Source: Mycolicibacterium sp. CH28 (GTDB lineage Bacteria; Actinomycetota; Actinomycetes; Mycobacteriales; Mycobacteriaceae). Taken from it: 64,000 nucleotides of DNA. Each line of letters opens with the position of its first letter. Position 1 is the first letter of the stretch. The notes under the pieces were generated by a model, which did not search any database, had not been told where the DNA came from, and was given only the letters and a program-made list of their open reading frames with translations. The position numbers and the translations under genes are program-made. The stretch lies in contig NZ_SRLQ01000014.1 in assembly GCF_004745805.1 (NCBI RefSeq), positions 186,001-250,000 of the forward strand. The letters run 5' to 3'. Shown piece by piece: positions 34,069 through 41,878 of this stretch.

Positions 34069-35703
34069 ATGCAGAGCACGATGCAAGACTTCGGATTGAC
34101 GGTCTCGGCAATTCTCCGATATGCGGTGGGCGTCCACGGCGACCGGTCGGTGACCACCGCAACCGGCGAGGGCGGTTACCGACACGCGACGTACCGAGAG
34201 GTGGGCGAGCGGGCGGCGCGGCTGGCCAACGCCTTGCGTCGGCTCGGGGTCGAGGGCGACGACCGGGTCGCCACGTTCATGTGGAACAACCAGGAGCACC
34301 TGGAGGCCTACGTCGCGGTGCCCTCGATGGGGGCGGTACTGCACACGCTCAACATCAGGCTCTTCCCCGAGCAGATCGAGTTCGTCGCCTATGAGGCCGA
34401 AGATCGCGTGGTGATCGCCGACCTCTCACTGACCCCGATCCTGGCCCCGGTGCTGCCGAGGATGGAGACGGTCCACACCGTGATCGCCGTCGGCTCCGGG
34501 GACCTCGCCCCGTTCGAGAAGTCGGGCAAGAAGGTCTTGCGCTACGAGGAGCTGATCGCCGCCGAGTCGTCGGAGTTCGACTGGCCTGATGTCGACGAAA
34601 AATCTGCCGCCGCAATGTGTTACACCAGCGGAACCACTGGCCACCCGAAAGGCGTGGTCTATGGCCACCGGTCCAGCTACCTGCACTCGATGGCTGTCTG
34701 CAGCGGCAACGGCATGGGACTGAGCTTCTCCGACAAGGCGTTCCCGATCGTCCCGATGTTCCACGCCAATGCCTGGGGCCTGCCGTACGCCGCGCTGATG
34801 GCCGGCGCCGACATGGTGCTGCCCGACCGCTTCATGGACGCCAAGTCGCTGGTGAACCTGATCGAGACCCAGCGGCCCACCGTGGCCGGCGCGGTGCCGA
34901 CCATCTGGAACGATGTAATGAACTACCTGGATTGCGAACAGGGACATGACATCTCGTCGCTTCGCCTGGTCGCCTGCGGCGGATCAGCCGTGCCAGTTTC
35001 GCTGATGAAGACCTTTGAGGACAGGTACGGCGTGCAGATCCGCCAGTTGTGGGGCATGACCGAGACCTCGCCGATGGCCACCTTGGCCTGGCCGGCGCCC
35101 AACACGCCGCAGGACAAGGTGTGGGACGTCCGCGGCACGCAGGGCCGTCCGATGTGCGGTGTCGAGGCTCGCATTGTCGACGACGAGGGCGCGGTGCTGC
35201 CCACCGACGGTGAGTCGGTCGGCGAATTGGAGGTCCGCGGCCCGTGGATCACCGGCTCCTACTACCGCAACACCGACGAATCGAAGTTCCAGTCCGGCTG
35301 GCTGCGCACCGGCGACGTGGGCCGCATCGACGGGCAGGGCTACATCACGCTGACCGATCGGGCCAAGGACGTCATCAAGTCCGGGGGAGAGTGGATCTCC
35401 TCGGTGGACCTGGAGAACCACCTGATCGCCCACCCGGCGGTGCGCGAAGCCGCGGTGGTCGGGGTTCCCGATGAGCGGTGGCAGGAACGCCCGCTCGCCG
35501 CGGTCGTCGTGCAGCAGGGTGCGCAGGTCACTGCGCAGGAGTTGCGGAATTTTCTGGCCGACAAGGTAGCTCGGTGGTGGCTGCCGGAACGCTGGACATT
35601 CGTCGATGAGATCCCGCGCACCAGCGTCGGCAAGTACGACAAGAAGACCATCCGGGCGCGCTATGCCGAGGACACCTATGAGGTCGTCTTGGCGACGGAC
35701 TGA
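34069..35703 (+). CDS. fatty acid--CoA ligase (FadD/AlkK type)
   Basis: A 544-residue adenylate-forming enzyme that would activate a fatty acid with ATP and CoA. The P-loop is YTSGTTGHPKGVVYGHRS (about 183-200), the acyl-pocket motif is QLWGMTETSP (about 325-334), the hinge is LRTGDVGRIDGQGY (about 412-425) and the catalytic Lys lies in RTSVGKYDKKTIR near the C-terminus. The sequence NGMGLSFSDKAFPIVPMFHANAWG places it with medium/long-chain AlkK-like ligases. It stands alone between a leftward ynfA-like gene and the leftward zur operon. Confidence 0.92.
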   Translation: MQSTMQDFGLTVSAILRYAVGVHGDRSVTTATGEGGYRHATYREVGERAARLANALRRLGVEGDDRVATFMWNNQEHLEAYVAVPSMGAVLHTLNIRLFPEQIEFVAYEAEDRVVIADLSLTPILAPVLPRMETVHTVIAVGSGDLAPFEKSGKKVLRYEELIAAESSEFDWPDVDEKSAAAMCYTSGTTGHPKGVVYGHRSSYLHSMAVCSGNGMGLSFSDKAFPIVPMFHANAWGLPYAALMAGADMVLPDRFMDAKSLVNLIETQRPTVAGAVPTIWNDVMNYLDCEQGHDISSLRLVACGGSAVPVSLMKTFEDRYGVQIRQLWGMTETSPMATLAWPAPNTPQDKVWDVRGTQGRPMCGVEARIVDDEGAVLPTDGESVGELEVRGPWITGSYYRNTDESKFQSGWLRTGDVGRIDGQGYITLTDRAKDVIKSGGEWISSVDLENHLIAHPAVREAAVVGVPDERWQERPLAAVVVQQGAQVTAQELRNFLADKVARWWLPERWTFVDEIPRTSVGKYDKKTIRARYAEDTYEVVLATD

Positions 35704-35734
35704 CGCCCGTCGCCGCGGCCATCGATCGTGCCGG

Positions 35735-36187
35735 CTAAGGCTGTGGGCTGACCATTTCGGCCCGCCGGCACTGCGGACACACCCCGTACAGATCCACGTA
35801 GTGGGTGACATCGGTGAAGCCGTGCTGGTGTGTCAACCGGGCGGTGTGTTCCTCGATGGTGGCCGGGGTGAATCCGACTGCCAGGCCGCACTTTCTGCAC
35901 ACCAGGTAATGACGATGCCCCACCTCGGTGCGCAGTCGGTAGAGCGTCTCACCGTCTTCGGCTCGCTGGGTCTCGGCGACCCGGTCCTCGGCGAGCGTGT
36001 GCAGAATCCGATAGACGCTGGTCAGGCCGATCCGTTCCGGGCGCTGAGCGCGCAGCTGCAGATAGAGTTCCTGGGCACTGCGGAAATTGTCGCTAGTGCT
36101 GAGTATCTCCAGCACCGCGCGCTGCTTGGCGGTACTGCGGCGCCGCTTCGGTCCGGTGGGGCCAGACCCTGATGGGCCGTCGGTCAT
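35735..36187 (-). CDS. zur: Fur-family zinc uptake regulator
   Basis: A 150-residue Fur-superfamily repressor. The winged helix (about 18-80) includes FRSAQELYLQLRAQRPERIGLTSVYRILHTL. The dimerisation/metal domain has HRHYLVCRKCGLAVGF and YGVCPQCRRAE, two CxxC pairs forming the structural zinc site, with His residues of the regulatory site. The ATG overlaps the znuB stop (ATGA), making zur the last gene of znuA-znuC-znuB-zur. With zinc bound it should repress the boxes at 38857, 43085 and 43142. Confidence 0.93.
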   Translation of the reverse strand: MTDGPSGSGPTGPKRRRSTAKQRAVLEILSTSDNFRSAQELYLQLRAQRPERIGLTSVYRILHTLAEDRVAETQRAEDGETLYRLRTEVGHRHYLVCRKCGLAVGFTPATIEEHTARLTHQHGFTDVTHYVDLYGVCPQCRRAEMVSPQP

Positions 36188-37107
36188 ACCGTCGGCGCGG
36201 CCTGCGTCCCCGACGTGGTCGGCACGGAGGACGTGCTCACCGCGGCTCGGCGATCGGGCTGGGTCATCCGGCGTGCGTAATGGGTCAGTGCCCAAACCGC
36301 CAACCAGATCCCGCAGGCGATGGTCACGATCAAGAAGCTGGGTGGCATGTCGAACATCGCCGAAGCGATCAGCCCGGTCCAGACCGCGAGCAGACTGACC
36401 GCGGCCGAGACCACCATGGCGACGACCGGTCGTGGTGTCAGCATGATCGCCGTGGCCGCGGGGGTGATGAGTAGCGCGAACAACAGCAGGGTGCCCACCG
36501 CCTGAACCGCCATAGTCACCGCCAGTGCCAGCAGCAACATGAAGACGATCGACAGCGTGCGCACCGGAATGCCCTTGGCCTCGGCGACCGGCGGATTGAT
36601 CGAGCTGTATAGCAGCGGCCGGTACATGGCGCCGACGCTCAGCGCGAGAACAAGCAAAAGCCCTGCGAAGGTGAGCAACTGGTCGGTGGAGATCGCCAGC
36701 AGATTGCCGAACAGAACGTTGGTCATGGTGTTGGAACTCTTGGTGGCCATCGAATTGAAGAAGAGTCCCAGGCCGGTGGCGAAGGCCAGCGTTGTTCCCG
36801 TGACGACATCGCGGTCGGTGGCCCGCTTGCCGAGCGCGCCGATCACGACCGCGCCGCCCAGACAGAAGACGCCGAGGCCCACCACCGGCGGGATGCCCAG
36901 CAATACGGCCCCGGTGGCACCGGGAAGCCCGATGTGCGCCAGGGCGTGCGCCGCGAACGCGGTCTGCCGGACCACGATGAAGTAGCCGATCAACCCCGCT
37001 GCCAGGGCGACGATGGTGCCGCCGATGACGGCGTTTCGCATGAACGGCGATGTGAGGATCGCCCACCAGTTGTCCTGGTATCCCATCGCCACCAAAGTGG
37101 TTGTCAT
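36184..37107 (-). CDS. znuB: zinc ABC transporter permease
   Basis: A 307-residue ABC-3-type permease with about eight spans, for example VIGGTIVALAAGLIGYFIVV, ATGAVLLGIPPVVGLGVFCL and LLLFALLITPAATAIML. The segment FAAHALAHIGLPGATGAVLLG matches the metal-permease cytoplasmic loop. It overlaps znuC by 4 bases (ATGA) and zur by 4 bases. It would form the membrane channel for zinc delivered by ZnuA. Confidence 0.93.
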   Translation of the reverse strand: MTTTLVAMGYQDNWWAILTSPFMRNAVIGGTIVALAAGLIGYFIVVRQTAFAAHALAHIGLPGATGAVLLGIPPVVGLGVFCLGGAVVIGALGKRATDRDVVTGTTLAFATGLGLFFNSMATKSSNTMTNVLFGNLLAISTDQLLTFAGLLLVLALSVGAMYRPLLYSSINPPVAEAKGIPVRTLSIVFMLLLALAVTMAVQAVGTLLLFALLITPAATAIMLTPRPVVAMVVSAAVSLLAVWTGLIASAMFDMPPSFLIVTIACGIWLAVWALTHYARRMTQPDRRAAVSTSSVPTTSGTQAAPTV

Positions 37108-37892
37108 AGCTGGCTCCTCATATACAGCTCGCCCTGCGGTGTGTGCGCCACCTGGATCGGCGTGCCGTAGAGATGAGTCAACAACCTGTCATCGACCACG
37201 TCGCCGATGGGTGCGTAGTGTGGGTGGCCGTCCAGCAGATAGATGGCGCTGTCGAGAATCGGTAGCAGCGGATTGATGTCGTGAGCAACAAGCAGGATCG
37301 TCACGCCGAAGTCGCGATGGATGCGGGCGAGCAACAAGATGATCTCGCGCTGGCTGCGCAGGTCCAACGACGCCAACGGTTCGTCGAGGATCAGCATCCG
37401 CGGCCGAGAGACCAGCGCCTCGGCGATCGCGACCCGTTGGCGCTGTCCGCCGGATAGCGCTGAAAGCCGTTCCTGGGCAAAACTATCCGCCTCGACCGCG
37501 GTCAGGGCTTCGTCGACCTGGCGGCGCTGCGCCGCCGTGGCCCGGCCGAGCTTCCAGCGATTACCGGTCAGTCCCAGAAGTACCGTATCGGTGGCCCGGA
37601 TGGCCTCCCCGGCGGTGGCTGCGTAGTGCTGGGGAACGTAGCCGATCCCGTCGTTGTCCTCACCGGGCTTGCGCCCGAACACCTTCAGCTCGCCCGATCC
37701 CACCGGCAGTAGACCGAGCACCATGTGCAAGAGGGTGGTCTTGCCCGCGCCGTTCGTGCCGATCACGGCGACGATTCCGCCGGCGGGAACGGTGAACGTC
37801 GCCTGCGACCAGATCAGCCGGCCACCGCGGACCGCACTGACGTCGGTGAACGCCAGTGCGGTGGGTGAACCGCTGTGGTCAGACTGCGACAC
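37104..37892 (-). CDS. znuC: zinc ABC transporter ATPase
   Basis: A 262-residue metal ABC ATPase. Walker A is GTNGAGKTT, the Q-loop region is GYVPQHYA, the signature is LSGGQRQRVAIAEAL, and Walker B is MLILDEPLASLD. The C-terminal part ending in RSQL includes HPHYAPIGDVVDDRLLTHLYG, typical of ZnuC-like proteins. It overlaps znuA by 14 bases and znuB by 4. It energises zinc import during zinc limitation. Confidence 0.94.
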   Translation of the reverse strand: MSQSDHSGSPTALAFTDVSAVRGGRLIWSQATFTVPAGGIVAVIGTNGAGKTTLLHMVLGLLPVGSGELKVFGRKPGEDNDGIGYVPQHYAATAGEAIRATDTVLLGLTGNRWKLGRATAAQRRQVDEALTAVEADSFAQERLSALSGGQRQRVAIAEALVSRPRMLILDEPLASLDLRSQREIILLLARIHRDFGVTILLVAHDINPLLPILDSAIYLLDGHPHYAPIGDVVDDRLLTHLYGTPIQVAHTPQGELYMRSQL

Positions 37893-38853
37893 CGAGCGCC
37901 TTAGCCAGTGCCGTCAATTGGTCGTCCTGCCAGGTGACGAACGATGTGACGCCCGGCGGAACCGTCTCGGTGACGTTGACGACCGGGACGCCGGCTTGTT
38001 CTGCGGCGGTGCGGATCTGCTCCGGGATGGAACCCTCGGTCTGGGTGTTGTAGATCAGCACGTCGACCTGGTGTTTGGCCAACGCATTTCGGAGAGCTTC
38101 GATGTCGGCGGGGGTGGGGTCGGACTCGTTGGCGGAGGCCTTCTGGTAGCCCTCGGGCGTCTTGTTGACCAAGCCCATGGCCGCGGCCTGGTAGTCGAAG
38201 ATGCCTTCGGTGGCCGCATATGACTTGCCTGACGCGGCGGCCTTGATCTTGCCGATCAGGGTCTCGTAAGGCTGCAGCGACGTGGTGAACTCCGACCGTT
38301 TGCCCTTGAAGTAGTCGGCCGCCTCGGGGTCGATCTTGCTCAACTCGGCCGTCACCGCGTCGGCCACGGCCGTCACGGCGGTCGGGTTGTACCAGAGATG
38401 CGGGTTCGCGCCGTCCGGTGTCTTGGTTACCTCGGCGGCGCTGACGACCGGCGCCGAGGCGGCGGAGGTGGCAGCCAGGTCGGATGCCCAGTGGTCGTAG
38501 TCCGCGCCGTTGAGGACCACCAGCTTGGCCCCGGCAAAGGTGGAGGCGTCCGACGGCGAGGGTTCGTAGTCATGCGGATCGATCGACGAACTGGCGATGA
38601 CCGTCTTGACCGTCGTGCACGCACCGCCGAGCTGGGACACGATGTCGCCCCACTGGTCCACGCTGACGACGACGTCAACCGGCGCGGTCGGGCAGCCCTG
38701 CGGTGCGGTCGCGCTCCCTGCGGTGGCCGCCGGGGTCGAGCTCGCCTTCGACTGATCCGACGACTTCTCCGACCCGCAGGCGGCGAGGGGAAGCGTCAGT
38801 GCGAGGAGCGCTGCGACAGCGAGGCGGGTGGGATGAGGGCGGAGTGCGAACAT
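37879..38853 (-). CDS. znuA: zinc-binding lipoprotein of the Znu ABC transporter
   Basis: A 324-residue solute-binding lipoprotein of the metal-binding ZnuA family. The lipobox is TLPLAACGS. Metal ligands fit SSIDPHDYEPSPSD (His), NPHLWYNPTAV (His) and AATEGIFDYQAAAMG. A His-rich loop, frequent in ZnuA, is not evident. The ATG at 38853 is chosen; an upstream ATG at 38877 lies within the Zur-box region and adds 8 residues ahead of a normal signal peptide. With the box this close, the transcript may be leaderless. Confidence 0.92.
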   Translation of the reverse strand: MFALRPHPTRLAVAALLALTLPLAACGSEKSSDQSKASSTPAATAGSATAPQGCPTAPVDVVVSVDQWGDIVSQLGGACTTVKTVIASSSIDPHDYEPSPSDASTFAGAKLVVLNGADYDHWASDLAATSAASAPVVSAAEVTKTPDGANPHLWYNPTAVTAVADAVTAELSKIDPEAADYFKGKRSEFTTSLQPYETLIGKIKAAASGKSYAATEGIFDYQAAAMGLVNKTPEGYQKASANESDPTPADIEALRNALAKHQVDVLIYNTQTEGSIPEQIRTAAEQAGVPVVNVTETVPPGVTSFVTWQDDQLTALAKALGVAV

Positions 38854-38856
38854 GAC

Positions 38857-38875
38857 GGAAACGATAATCATTTCC
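38857..38875. promoter_or_regulatory. Zur-box-like palindrome before znuA
   Basis: GGAAACGATAATCATTTCC is symmetric except for three position pairs and directly precedes the znuA ATG. It has the core of mycobacterial Zur boxes (GAAAAxxATTTTC-like) and resembles the two boxes at 43085 and 43142. Confidence 0.78.
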
Positions 38876-38903
38876 AATTGACAAAGCCAGTCGTGGTCGC
38901 GTT

Positions 38904-41045
38904 TTACGTCCGCGGGTCGACCTGGAAGCGGATCAGGCGAGAACTATTGGCCACGACGGCCACCGACGAGGCGTTGTGCAGGACGGCCGCCAGCACCGGC
39001 GAGAGCGCACCGCCGGCGCCGATCAACAGCCCCACGGCGTTCACCGCGATCGACATCGCGTAGTTCTGTCGGATGACCGTCACCGCGTGTCCGCCGAGTG
39101 TCTGGAGATCGAGAATCCGTCCCAGGTCGTCGCCGGCAAGTGCGACGTCGGCAGTCTCCACCGCGACGTCTGTTCCCGCCATCCCCATGGCGATACCGAT
39201 ATCGGCTGCAGCCAGCGCGGGAGCGTCGTTGACGCCGTCGCCCACCATCGCCACCGCAAACCCCTCGTCCCGCAATCGGCGGACGACGTCGAGCTTGTCC
39301 TCGGGAAGTACCTCGGCCTGCCATTCGTCGATCCCGACCAGTTGCGCGACGGCCCGGGCGGTGTCCGGATGGTCCCCGGTCAACATCACGATGCGTCGAA
39401 CACCCCGTCGGCGCAGCTCGCCCACCACCGCGGCGGCGTCCGGTCTGGCTTCGTCGCGCAGGCTGATCAATCCGACGAGCTTGCCGTCCACTGCGAGCAA
39501 CAGCGGCGTCTCGGCCTGCCGCTGTAATCGGGTGACCCAGTCGGCGGCCTTCTTCGTGACGCGCACGTTCTCGCGGCGCAGCAGCTCGCCGCTACCCAGC
39601 AGCAACGTCCGCCCGTCGGCGCGGGTGCGCATACCGAGTCCGACGAGTACCTCGCACTCCTCGTGTGGCGGGATGGAGATTCGCCGCTCCTCGGTGGAGC
39701 GAATGACGGCTTGGCCCAGTGGGTGCCGCGAGTGGATCTCGGAGCTGGCTGCGTAGGCCAGCACCTGTTCAGGCTGCCAATCCTTGTGGAAGGCAATGAC
39801 ATTGGTCACCACCGGGCGCCCGAATGTGAGTGTTCCGGTCTTGTCGAAGACCACCGCGGTGATGTCACCGGCTCGCTCGAGATGGGAGCCGCCCTTGATC
39901 AGAATTCCACGGCGGGCACCGTTGCCGATCGCGGCGCTGATCGCTGTCGGTGTGGAAAGTCCGACAGCGCACGGACAGGCCACCAGCAGCATGGTCATGG
40001 CCCGCCGGACATCCCCGGTGATCGCGAACGTCAAGGCGGCGAGCAGAAACGACGCCGGCACGAATCGGCGGGAGAAGTTCTCCCCGATCGTCTGGATCGG
40101 CGCGCGGTCGCGTTGCGCCTGCTCCACCCTGGAGACGATCCGGCCGATGGCGGTCTGGGTCCCGACCGCCGTCGCCGCCACCGCGATATGGCCCTGGACC
40201 ACAATCGAACCGGCGTGGACGCGGTCGCCCGCGGCGATGTTCACCGGAAGCGGCTCGCCGGTGATCGCGGACTGGTCGACGATGGCTTCGCCGTCGACGA
40301 CATCACCGTCGACCGGTATGGCCACCTGTTCGTGGACCACCACCACGTCACCGATGCGGAGGGTGTCCGACGCGACCTTGACCTCGGTTCCGTCGGGCAG
40401 CCGGATCCAGGCGGTGTCCTGCTCGCCGGCCAGCAGGTCCGAGATCGCCCGCCGGGTCCGTCGCAGGGTCAGATCCTGCAGGTACTCGCCGATATTGAGC
40501 AGCCACAGCACGGTGAGGGCGACCACGTTCTCGCGCAGGATCAGGCTGGCGACGGTGGCTGCCGACACCAGGAGATCCGTTCCGGCCGAGCGCTTGCCGC
40601 GCAGTGACGCCAGGGCGCCGCGAAGGAACGGGTAGCCCGTGACGATCGTCACCGCCGAGGCGAGCAGGCGACTGGTCGGCCCGAGTAGGAGCGGACGGCG
40701 CAAGATGTAGCGCCGCGCGGCCAGTGCTACCAGTGCGAGCGCACCGAGGGTCATGCGCGTCACGTCGGCGTTGGCCACCTCCGCCGAACGCGGGACCACT
40801 GCTGTCGTCGAGTCGACCGGCTGGCTGGCGATATCGCCGATCGCATCGATCAGTGACGCGGCACCGCAGCGCGCGGCCGTGTACCAGACGACAACTGACC
40901 CGGTACGCGGATACGCATGGACCGCGCGCACCCCGGGCAGCTGGGCGAGGTCATCCTCGATGCGGACCGCGTGGCGGGGGCTGTTCCTGAGGCCGGAGAC
41001 GGTGACCCGGAGCCGGCCGGCGGCATCCGATACGACGGCTATCAC
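38904..41045 (-). CDS. P1B-type metal-transporting ATPase, CtpC-like
   Basis: A 713-residue heavy-metal P-type ATPase. Head residues 1-70 resemble an HMA fold without a CxxC site. Transport motif is VACPCAVGLS (CPC), phosphorylation site VFDKTGTLTFG, ATP-binding SRHPLGQAV, and hinge GDGVNDAPALAAADIG. The C-terminal span ends LSPVLAAVLHNASSVAVVAN, a CtpC-like feature. M. tuberculosis CtpC with PacL1 confers zinc tolerance; manganese transport has also been proposed. Here the gene is last in a same-strand run starting at a Zur box, which predicts induction in low zinc, opposite to an efflux role. The start is GTG, 9 bases after the PacL-like gene. Confidence 0.9.
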   Translation of the reverse strand: MIAVVSDAAGRLRVTVSGLRNSPRHAVRIEDDLAQLPGVRAVHAYPRTGSVVVWYTAARCGAASLIDAIGDIASQPVDSTTAVVPRSAEVANADVTRMTLGALALVALAARRYILRRPLLLGPTSRLLASAVTIVTGYPFLRGALASLRGKRSAGTDLLVSAATVASLILRENVVALTVLWLLNIGEYLQDLTLRRTRRAISDLLAGEQDTAWIRLPDGTEVKVASDTLRIGDVVVVHEQVAIPVDGDVVDGEAIVDQSAITGEPLPVNIAAGDRVHAGSIVVQGHIAVAATAVGTQTAIGRIVSRVEQAQRDRAPIQTIGENFSRRFVPASFLLAALTFAITGDVRRAMTMLLVACPCAVGLSTPTAISAAIGNGARRGILIKGGSHLERAGDITAVVFDKTGTLTFGRPVVTNVIAFHKDWQPEQVLAYAASSEIHSRHPLGQAVIRSTEERRISIPPHEECEVLVGLGMRTRADGRTLLLGSGELLRRENVRVTKKAADWVTRLQRQAETPLLLAVDGKLVGLISLRDEARPDAAAVVGELRRRGVRRIVMLTGDHPDTARAVAQLVGIDEWQAEVLPEDKLDVVRRLRDEGFAVAMVGDGVNDAPALAAADIGIAMGMAGTDVAVETADVALAGDDLGRILDLQTLGGHAVTVIRQNYAMSIAVNAVGLLIGAGGALSPVLAAVLHNASSVAVVANSSRLIRFQVDPRT

Positions 41046-41054
41046 GCCGGTAGC

Positions 41055-41339
41055 TCAGTGGTCATGGTCATGGTCGGCTTCGCCGGCCACCGGTGCCGGC
41101 GCTTCCTCACCGATCTGTTCGCGAGCCTCGGCCACCACGTCGCCGATCGCCAGCCGAGCACGCTCAGCGTTGGCTTCGGCGGCGCGCACTCCGCGCAGGC
41201 CGAGCGCGGTGGCGTTCACCGCCGCCTGCCGGGCCGGGAACTTGGCCGATGCCTTGCGCAGCACCTCGAATGCCGCTACTCCGACCACTCCGGTGGCCAC
41301 CGTCGTCGCGGCCTTGGCGACCGCTGCATGCCACACCAT
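41055..41339 (-). CDS. PacL-like DUF1490 membrane metal chaperone
   Basis: A 94-residue protein: an N-terminal hydrophobic segment (AAVAKAATTVATGVVGVAAF), a basic/Ala-rich helical middle (LRKASAKFPARQAAVNATAL, AEANAERARLAIGDVV), and an acidic tail ending DHDHDH. M. tuberculosis PacL1 is a DUF1490 protein with a similar metal-binding tail that clusters and stabilises CtpC. Adjacency to a CtpC-like ATPase supports the match. ATGs at 41345 and 41342 are alternatives; GGTGG just upstream fits 41339. An in-frame TTG at 41378 is unlikely. Confidence 0.85.
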   Translation of the reverse strand: MVWHAAVAKAATTVATGVVGVAAFEVLRKASAKFPARQAAVNATALGLRGVRAAEANAERARLAIGDVVAEAREQIGEEAPAPVAGEADHDHDH

Positions 41340-41378
41340 CATCATCCACCTATCTCTGAGACGATCACCGTCGGTCAA

Positions 41379-41624
41379 TCACGACACAGCTCTTTTGCGC
41401 ATCGCGGTGCGCTCGGCCGGGGTTGTCGCGCCCCAGATGCCGTGCTGCTCACCGATTTCCATCGCATAGCTCAAGCAACGTTGGCGAACCGGGCAGGGTA
41501 GGCAGATTCGCTTGGCATTGGATTCATGCGCGGCGCGTACCGAACCCTTCTCGGTCGAAGTCAGGAAGAACATCTCGAGCGGCATGCCCCGGCATCGAGC
41601 GCGCAGTCGCCACTCCTCCGTCAA
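41379..41624 (-). CDS. WhiB-family iron-sulphur regulator
   Basis: An 81-residue WhiB protein. Four cysteines, Cys11, Cys41, Cys44 and Cys50 (Cys-x29-Cys-x2-Cys-x5-Cys), would bind a 4Fe-4S cluster, followed by the G[IV]WGG-like turn GIWGATTPAER and a basic tail (MRKRAVS). WhiB proteins bind sigma-A region 4 and tune promoters. The ATG overlaps the rpmE2 stop (ATGA), tying it to the zinc-starvation operon. A WhiB gene inside such an operon is unusual and I cannot assign it to WhiB1-7. Confidence 0.92.
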   Translation of the reverse strand: MTEEWRLRARCRGMPLEMFFLTSTEKGSVRAAHESNAKRICLPCPVRQRCLSYAMEIGEQHGIWGATTPAERTAMRKRAVS

Positions 41625-41878
41625 CGGCGCTGCCCATACCGGCGCCGGAACTTCTCCACCTGTCCCGCGGTGTCCACGATCCGGCGCCCTCCGGTCCAGA
41701 ACGGGTGCGAGTCCGACGTGACCTCCACCACGGCAAGCGGATAGGTGCGCACCCCGTCAGGGGTCTCGAGGTCGATCGTCCGCGAGGTGGTGATGGTGGA
41801 GCGGGTCAGGAACGTGCGACCGGTGGTGGCGTCTTGGAAGACCACCGGGCGGTAGTCCGGATGGATGCCAGGTTTCAC
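41621..41878 (-). CDS. rpmE2: zinc-independent 50S ribosomal protein L31 type B
   Basis: An 85-residue L31 of the C- (type B) kind, with no cysteine at all. Motifs are KPGIHPDYRPVVFQD at the start and VTSDSHPFWTGGRRIVDTAG (about 54-73). It replaces the zinc-binding L31 when zinc is scarce and frees zinc from ribosomes. The GTG start overlaps the stop of the Mrf-like gene (GTGA) and follows GGAGACGAAC. The open frame upstream to 41941 lies in the Mrf-like gene and is ignored. Confidence 0.94.
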   Translation of the reverse strand: MKPGIHPDYRPVVFQDATTGRTFLTRSTITTSRTIDLETPDGVRTYPLAVVEVTSDSHPFWTGGRRIVDTAGQVEKFRRRYGQRR

